Assembly (NCBI GenBank): GCA_900314875.1
Contig: OMWX01000005.1
Coordinates: 18,287 to 82,286, forward strand
DNA: 64,000 bases
Direction of reading: 5' to 3'
Source: an uncultured Actinomycetes bacterium
Lineage (GTDB): Bacteria > Actinomycetota > Actinomycetes > Actinomycetales > Bifidobacteriaceae
Shown here: one piece after another, positions 59,737 through 64,000 of the stretch
Layout of the letters: each line of letters opens with the position of its first letter
Numbering within the stretch: position 1 is the first letter of the stretch
Notes under the pieces: model-generated
What the model was told of the DNA's origin: nothing
The model's database searches: none
What the model saw: the letters and a program-made list of their open reading frames with translations, nothing else
Made by a program: the position numbers and the translations under genes

Positions 59737-59864
59737 TATTCCATATGCCTGCGAAAGCATTATCAGCCGCATTATCAAATGTGCCGACAGATACGTCTGC
59801 AAATATGCCGGGAAATGCATAGACAAATAAAAGCCTGTACCGCCCGGCACATAGGATAGTAAGC

Positions 59865-60788
59865 ATGGATAATTATTTGAGCGTTTCCCTTGTCATTCCG
59901 GCATGGAACGAATCCGAGCGCATTATCGACTGTATCAAAAACGCGACAAAACAGTCAATGCCGGCGAAAGAAGTAATCGTCACAGACAACATGTCAACCG
60001 ACAACACAAGACAGCTGGTCCGCGATTACATCGATTCGCACCCGAACACAAATGTTATCCTCCTCGAACAGAACGAAAAGCAGGGACTGATCCCCACGCG
60101 CAACTACGGAATTGCGCACGCGACCGGCGATATTATCGGACGATTTGACGCCGACTGCATGATTCGCCCGAACTGGGTCGAGACGGTCAGCAGGTTTTTC
60201 ACCGAAAATCCTGAAATTATGGGCGCTACCGGACCTGTTACGTATTACGATATGCCCGCGCGAAAGGTTTCGCTTAAGGGCGACGCAAAGATACGCACGG
60301 AACAGTACACGGCCGACGGCGGCGAAGTGCTGCTTTTCGGCTCGAATATGGCTGTTCGCGCCACTGCCTGGGAGCAGATTAAAGACGAAGTTTGCGCTGA
60401 CGAGAAAGATATTTTCCATGAAGATATCGATGTATCTTTGCATTTGATGGACAACAATCTGAAAACCGGATACTGTCCTCAGATGGTTAATGCGCTTTCC
60501 GCCCGGCGAATGGATACGTCGATTACTTCGTTTTTCCGCTACATGAAGAGGTTTAAGAATACTTTTGACGCGCATCCGAATCACTGGCAGTCGGGTCATC
60601 CCGAAATTTCAGTCAGCGCGCTTTATCCGTGGCTGCATATGCTTTATCCGATATATCAAAAGTACTTGAAGTCGCGAGAAATCAACCCCGCCGAGCAGGT
60701 ATGGCTTGAGGAGCAGATTGAGCTGCTGCACAAGGCTGAAGAAGCGGGTCAGGCAGTTTCTGACATTGCTTCGCCCGAGGAGAATTAA
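59865..60788 (+). CDS. family 2 glycosyltransferase
   Basis: 307-residue soluble GT-A enzyme. SVSLVIPAWNESERIIDCIK opens the nucleotide-sugar domain, followed by VTDNMSTDNTRQ and the metal-binding GRFDADCMI; EDIDVSLHLM corresponds to the acceptor-side ED motif. One hydrophobic stretch near the C-terminus (ALYPWLHMLYPIY) may associate with the membrane. It is divergent from the AI-2E gene and shares its short control region. AGGATAG lies before the ATG. Sugar specificity unknown. Confidence 0.88.
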   Translation: MDNYLSVSLVIPAWNESERIIDCIKNATKQSMPAKEVIVTDNMSTDNTRQLVRDYIDSHPNTNVILLEQNEKQGLIPTRNYGIAHATGDIIGRFDADCMIRPNWVETVSRFFTENPEIMGATGPVTYYDMPARKVSLKGDAKIRTEQYTADGGEVLLFGSNMAVRATAWEQIKDEVCADEKDIFHEDIDVSLHLMDNNLKTGYCPQMVNALSARRMDTSITSFFRYMKRFKNTFDAHPNHWQSGHPEISVSALYPWLHMLYPIYQKYLKSREINPAEQVWLEEQIELLHKAEEAGQAVSDIASPEEN

Positions 60789-60849
60789 CAGAAACGAAAT
60801 ATGCGAAAAACTGCAACAGCAGCAACGAAGCTGTTGAATTGCGGGCAAA

Positions 60850-60889
60850 ATAAACAACCGTCGAATACGATAAACAACTGTCGAATATG
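60850..60889. repeat. 20-bp imperfect tandem duplication
   Basis: ATAAACAAC(C/T)GTCGAATA(C/T)G is present twice in tandem (60850 and 60870) with two differences, in the spacer between the GT2 gene and tRNA-Glu. Confidence 0.9.
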
Positions 60890-60925
60890 CAAAGAATTAC
60901 TCAAGAAAACAATATACAAACACTA

Positions 60926-60967
60926 TTGATTAAAACAATACTGGTTAAAACAGTATTAATCAAAAAA
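60926..60967 (-). terminator. terminator downstream of tRNA-Glu
   Basis: AATACTG (60937-60943) pairs with CAGTATT (60951-60957), extended by TTGATT/AATCAA after a 5-nt bulge; a TTTTTT run sits between the tRNA 3' end and the hairpin on the minus strand. Confidence 0.6.
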
Positions 60968-60970
60968 CGG

Positions 60971-61042
60971 TACCCCCGGAGAGAGTCGAACTCTCGTTGC
61001 CAGAGTGAAAGTCTGGTGTCCTAACCGTTAGACGACGGGGGC
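60971..61042 (-). tRNA. tRNA-Glu with anticodon UUC
   Basis: 72-nt cloverleaf on the minus strand: acceptor GCCCCCG/CGGGGGT, anticodon stem CCAGA/TCTGG with loop CTTTCAC (anticodon UUC), T-arm GAGAG-TTCGACT-CTCTC, discriminator A. CCA is not encoded. It lies between the GT2 gene and the 10-bp repeat array. Confidence 0.95.
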
Positions 61043-61366
61043 GAACTTGATACAGTTTACATGAGTTTTATTCTATATGCAAATTTGCGACACGCCATGA
61101 AAAATAAGGGCTAAGTGACCATTTCCCGATATTACGCAAAAATTTTTTCGAAAATTTCCCGGATTTTTTGTTTTTCAACCGTTATTTTTCATTATTTTCT
61201 AGGGTTTTCAAGGGTTCTCAAGGGTTCTCAAGGGTTTTCAAGGGTTTTCAAGGGTTCTCAAGGGTTCTCAAGGGTTCTCAAGGGTTCTCAAGGGTTCAAA
61301 TTCAAAAGAGATCCCCAGGAATCCCAAAGATTTTCAAAGCTCTTCGACATAAAATTTCGTTTCGAT
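61043..61366. other. spacer between tRNA-Glu and trmB holding a tandem array, no gene
   Basis: 324 bp with an A/T-rich half (61060-61200) and the 10-bp array at 61201-61308. The open frames here are products of the array and are not credible genes. No promoter is evident on either strand. Confidence 0.6.
61201..61308. repeat. 10-bp tandem array, about 10.8 copies
   Basis: AGGGTT(C/T)TCA repeated ten times head to tail (61201-61300) and a partial eleventh (AGGGTTCA). Variation is confined to one C/T position, in the order T,C,C,T,T,C,C,C,C,C. It starts 59 bp downstream of the trmB stop. The period is not a multiple of 3, so it is not coding. Confidence 0.98.
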
Positions 61367-62368
61367 TTATTTTGCGATGTAGGTAAAGTCGTGAATCGTG
61401 CGACCGGCTTCGATTCCTTTGCGCTCGAAATTGGTAAGAATCCTGCCTGAAAAACGCCGCGACTCGCGCATCCAAGCATGTTCAAGCGTTTGCGCCGTAT
61501 GCGCAGTCCCTTTGCTCACATGCTCCAAAGGAATTGAGGCAGCGCAATCCCCCGCATTTTCGAAGCCGTTTATAATCGGATCGGACTGCACGGCCGATGC
61601 ACGAGCCTTATCAAAATCCGCAAGCAAATCTTCAACAGATCTTTCTTCCCCGGATTCCCGGGATTCCCCGGTCCCCGCTTCCCCGAATTCCTCAGTCTCA
61701 ATCCTGCCGCCATGCTTTTCAAACGCCGCAGAATCGGCTTCCAGACATTCGACAGCCGGCTTTTGCGCAAAATCCATTACTTCATGCACGTGAAGCGCAT
61801 AATCTTCGATATCTGTAGCGATTCTCCACGCGCCTTTCTCGCGAAGAGATCTGCGAATTTCATCCGCCAGAGCAGCACAGACTATTCTGCGCTTGTGATG
61901 CTTGGTTTTCGGCCACGGATCGGGAAAATACGTCCAGACTTCGTCAAGGAGACCCGTTTGAAAAACCGCAAAAAGCTCGGGCGCATTAACCTGCGCAATG
62001 CGAAGATTTTCAAGTTTCGCATTCGCCGACAAAAGCATCGTGTGAGCGACTCCCGGAGTATAGACTTCAATCGCAAGAAAGTTTCTGTCGGGCCGAGCTT
62101 TGGCCGCCGCAACAATATTTTCGCCCTGTCCGGTGCCGATTTCCACGACAAGCGGATTGTCGCTGCCCCATATTTTGCGCACATATTCGCAATCAAACCT
62201 GAAGGAAGGATCAACCCCCAAAGTGTGCCCGCTGTCAGGCAAATCAAGCAGATAAGCGCCCCTGTGCGAATCCCATGCCTTCTGAAGCCTGGCATCAAGC
62301 CGGCTTGAACGCCTCACAAAAGACAGCGGTCGCTTGCCGAAATCCTTGTTTTGCGCCGATTCACACAT
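61367..62368 (-). CDS. trmB: tRNA (guanine-N7-)-methyltransferase
   Basis: Methylates G46 of tRNA. The 333 residues carry the SAM site [11 protein letters not shown] (residues 74-84), TrmB signature [15 protein letters not shown] (147-161) and the closing [26 protein letters not shown]. Between these, residues about 213-295 form an acidic, Gly/Ser-rich insertion (for example [20 protein letters not shown]) absent from E. coli TrmB (239 residues). The frame is intact across it. A 10-bp tandem array follows the stop codon. Confidence 0.92.
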   Translation of the reverse strand: MCESAQNKDFGKRPLSFVRRSSRLDARLQKAWDSHRGAYLLDLPDSGHTLGVDPSFRFDCEYVRKIWGSDNPLVVEIGTGQGENIVAAAKARPDRNFLAIEVYTPGVAHTMLLSANAKLENLRIAQVNAPELFAVFQTGLLDEVWTYFPDPWPKTKHHKRRIVCAALADEIRRSLREKGAWRIATDIEDYALHVHEVMDFAQKPAVECLEADSAAFEKHGGRIETEEFGEAGTGESRESGEERSVEDLLADFDKARASAVQSDPIINGFENAGDCAASIPLEHVSKGTAHTAQTLEHAWMRESRRFSGRILTNFERKGIEAGRTIHDFTYIAK

Positions 62369-62533
62369 TTTTTGCCTTCCTTATGTTTTATTCTGCAAAA
62401 ATTACACGCCTGCAAATAAGATTAATTATATAAGAATCGTTCATCATGCCGATGCCGAACGCTTATGAATGCGCAAATGCTTTTGCAAATGGCTGTAAAT
62501 ACGCAAATGCTCATGCCGAATAAGCAAAACGAT

Positions 62534-62566
62534 GTTTGGCGCGGAAAATGCGATAAAAAGCCAAAC
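62534..62566 (+). promoter_or_regulatory. hairpin in the galE leader
   Basis: GTTTGGC (62534-62540) and GCCAAAC (62560-62566) form a perfect 7-bp stem with a 19-nt loop that ends 4 nt before the galE Shine-Dalgarno. It could control access to the ribosome-binding site or act as an operator. No T-run follows. Confidence 0.4.
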
Positions 62567-62582
62567 CGCAGAAGGAGAGATT

Positions 62583-63593
62583 ATGACAGTTTTGGTCACA
62601 GGCGGGTGCGGATACATCGGAGCGCACGTTGTTCATGCTTTGCATAAGAAGGGCGAGAAGGTTGTCGCCGTTGACGATTTGAGCTATGGAAATCCGTCGC
62701 GAATCGGAAATGCGAGACTTTACGGAGCGGACATTTCTTCGCCTGATGCTGCCGCGCGTCTCGCACAGATTATGAAGGATGAGCAGGTTGATTCGGTTAT
62801 CCATTTTGCTGCCCGCAAACAGGTGGGCGAATCGATGGAGAAACCGCTTTGGTATTACCGCCAGAATATTGACGGAATGATTAATGTTTTGCAGGCTATG
62901 CATGATTCGGACGTAAAGAAGCTCGTTTTCTCTTCATCTGCGGCGACTTACGGCGAGCCTGCGGTTGAGGTTGTGCCGGAGGATGTCGTGCCGATGATTC
63001 CGATTAATCCTTACGGTCAGACGAAGCTTTTCGGCGAATGGATGGCCAGAGCCTGCGAGCAGCCTTACGGGATTCGTTTCTGTGCTTTACGGTATTTTAA
63101 TGTTGCCGGCTGCGGTCCGGTTGAGCTTGAGGATCCTGCGATTCTCAATCTTATCCCCATGCTTTTTGACAAGCTGCAGCAGAGCAAGGCTCCCACAATT
63201 TTCGGTGACGATTATCCGACTGCGGACGGAACCTGCATTCGCGATTACATTCACGTGTCGGATTTGGCCAACGCGCATGTTGCGGCTTTGGATTATCTGG
63301 ACAGGGATGAGCGCGCATATGACGCGTTTAATGTGGGAACCGGAAAAGGCACGTCTGTGCGCGAAATCGTCGATGAGGTTAAGAAAGTTACAGGCTTGCC
63401 GTTTACAGAGACAGTTACGGCTCGCCGCCCGGGTGACCCCGCGCAGCTTATCGGTTCGCCAAAGCGCATTAACGAGGAAATGGGATGGCACGCGCAGTAC
63501 GATGTTCACGACATCGTTAAATCCGCTTGGGCTGCGTGGCAGGCGAATCCCGCTCATCACATTGACACGGAGAGCTGGAAGCAGCGGGACTGA
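62583..63593 (+). CDS. galE: UDP-glucose 4-epimerase
   Basis: Interconverts UDP-glucose and UDP-galactose, central to the Leloir pathway and cell-wall sugar supply. The 336-residue SDR starts MTVLVTGGCGYIGAHVVHAL (NAD site), has FSSSAATYGEP and the catalytic YGQTKLFGE (Tyr/Lys), and NVGTGKGTSVREIVDEV near the C-terminus. ATG 62583 has AAGGAGAGA upstream and is chosen over the open frame beginning at 62532. Its codon use is richer in G-ending codons than its neighbours. A terminator follows at 63773-63848. Confidence 0.97.
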   Translation: MTVLVTGGCGYIGAHVVHALHKKGEKVVAVDDLSYGNPSRIGNARLYGADISSPDAAARLAQIMKDEQVDSVIHFAARKQVGESMEKPLWYYRQNIDGMINVLQAMHDSDVKKLVFSSSAATYGEPAVEVVPEDVVPMIPINPYGQTKLFGEWMARACEQPYGIRFCALRYFNVAGCGPVELEDPAILNLIPMLFDKLQQSKAPTIFGDDYPTADGTCIRDYIHVSDLANAHVAALDYLDRDERAYDAFNVGTGKGTSVREIVDEVKKVTGLPFTETVTARRPGDPAQLIGSPKRINEEMGWHAQYDVHDIVKSAWAAWQANPAHHIDTESWKQRD

Positions 63594-63601
63594 GAATTTA
63601 A

Positions 63602-63640
63602 GGCTTAAGAGCTTCGGGCTTAAGAGCTTCGGGCTGAAGC
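63602..63640. repeat. 15-bp tandem repeat after galE
   Basis: GGCTTAAGAGCTTCG occurs twice in exact tandem (63602, 63617) and a third, diverged part follows (GGCTGAAGC). It lies 8 bp after the galE stop. A CTCTTACA/TGTAAGAG inverted repeat is at 63714-63731. Confidence 0.9.
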
Positions 63641-63772
63641 ATGCCAGACTAAAGCTTTGTGCCGATACGCATCAGGAGCTTGAAAAAACTGAGATTTGGT
63701 TGATCGAGATTTCCTCTTACAAGTGTAAGAGTTCCGCATACAACAAGTCCCGTATAAATTCCATATGAAAAT

Positions 63773-63848
63773 CCCGTCTGAACGGTTTGTCTGGGCTTGT
63801 TTTGCCTTTGTTTTGCCTTTGTTTTGACCGGTCAGGCGGGATTTTTTT
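63773..63848. terminator. terminator between galE and the convergent gene
   Basis: Arms 63773-63785 (CCCGTCTGAACGG) and 63828-63840 (CCGGTCAGGCGGG) pair with one G-U and one mismatch; TTTTTTT follows on the plus strand and TTTT on the minus strand. The long loop holds two copies of TTTTGCCTTTG. Confidence 0.7.
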
Positions 63849-63873
63849 GTTGTGTTGCCGGGCATGCCCACGT

Positions 63874-64000
63874 TCAGCATGCCCACAGCTGAGCGGGCGC
63901 GGACTGCGCGGCGGGCGCGGCTGCGGCGGATGCGGAAGCGCACGCGCTGCCGGCGGCGAGTTCGCACATGTCCTGAATAATCAGATCCGTGAAATTGTTG
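63874..64000 (-). CDS. 3' end of an unidentified gene (runs off the window)
   Basis: On the minus strand an open frame enters at base 64000 and stops at 63874-63876, encoding 41 residues: NNFTDLIIQDMCELAAGSAC, then an Ala/Ser/Pro-rich tail ending QLWAC. The strongly G+C-rich codons and position, convergent with galE across a shared terminator, suggest a real C-terminus. Too little is present to name the protein. Confidence 0.5.
   Translation of the reverse strand, partial: NNFTDLIIQDMCELAAGSACASASAAAAPAAQSAPAQLWAC

Noticed and set aside
61201..61308. Array considered as a CRISPR
   Set aside because: Units of 10 bp are directly adjacent without spacers, and no cas genes are nearby.
61115..61450. 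Open frames encoding KGSQGF/FSRV repeats over the 10-bp array
   Set aside because: They arise from translating a 10-bp tandem array, which keeps all frames open; there is no ribosome-binding site and no conserved ends.

Overview
The window is a 64 kb piece of an actinobacterial chromosome, most likely from the family Bifidobacteriaceae, at mid-range G+C. The evidence is: a bifidobacterial-type S5 with an Arg-rich N-terminal extension, zinc-type S14 and L31, an oligoribonuclease, the RmlC-RmlD fusion, two GH13 alpha-glucosidases with a maltose-type ABC importer, the order rpmE-prfA-prmC...sua5-wecA, and a DUF3180 gene downstream of ftsH. Genus cannot be fixed from the sequence alone.

Layout. 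(1) 11-9545, minus: the S10-spc ribosomal protein cluster in standard order (rpsJ to rplO), with one unusual perfect 16-bp hairpin between rpsQ and rplN. (2) 9904-16479: helicase and orn (minus), an alpha-glucosidase and a cyclophilin (plus), then guaB (minus). (3) 16578-29755: the conserved rpmE-prfA-prmC-sua5-wecA line on the minus strand, interrupted between prmC and sua5 by about 7.5 kb carrying a second alpha-glucosidase, malE-malF-malG, a HAD hydrolase and a TraX-like protein. A tRNA-Ile with anticodon UAU lies just upstream of rpmE. (4) 30007-38318: mixed housekeeping and accessory genes (MFS, PNPOx-like, DUF5067-like membrane protein, EttA, acyl-CoA thioesterase, an unknown protein with a leaderless-type start, a GT2). 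(5) 38507-39994: a decayed type III restriction-modification operon, reduced by one large deletion and several frameshifts. (6) 40153-52630: a rhamnan-type cell-wall polysaccharide locus (Wzt, Wzm, a GT2-RgpF protein of 1120 residues, RmlA, RmlCD, RmlB, a large membrane protein), then DUF3180. (7) 52946-63593: ftsH, dacB, GT2, AI-2E transporter, GT2, tRNA-Glu, a 10-bp tandem array, trmB and galE. The 3' end of one more minus-strand gene closes the window.

How the genes fit together: RmlA/B/CD supply dTDP-rhamnose, the RgpF-type enzyme and GT2s build a rhamnose-containing chain, Wzm/Wzt export it, and GalE can supply UDP-galactose. MalEFG plus the two GH13 enzymes form an oligosaccharide uptake and hydrolysis unit.

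Most interesting points. The tRNA-Ile(UAU) gene reads AUA directly, and tilS, the lysidine synthetase gene that normally sits with hpt between dacB and ftsH in Actinobacteria, is missing there. This suggests a lineage that no longer needs lysidine. The folate genes usually found between ftsH and DUF3180 are missing as well. Short tandem duplications, often of 12 bp, recur both between and inside genes. The type III methylase relic keeps a (CT)8 tract in its coding start.
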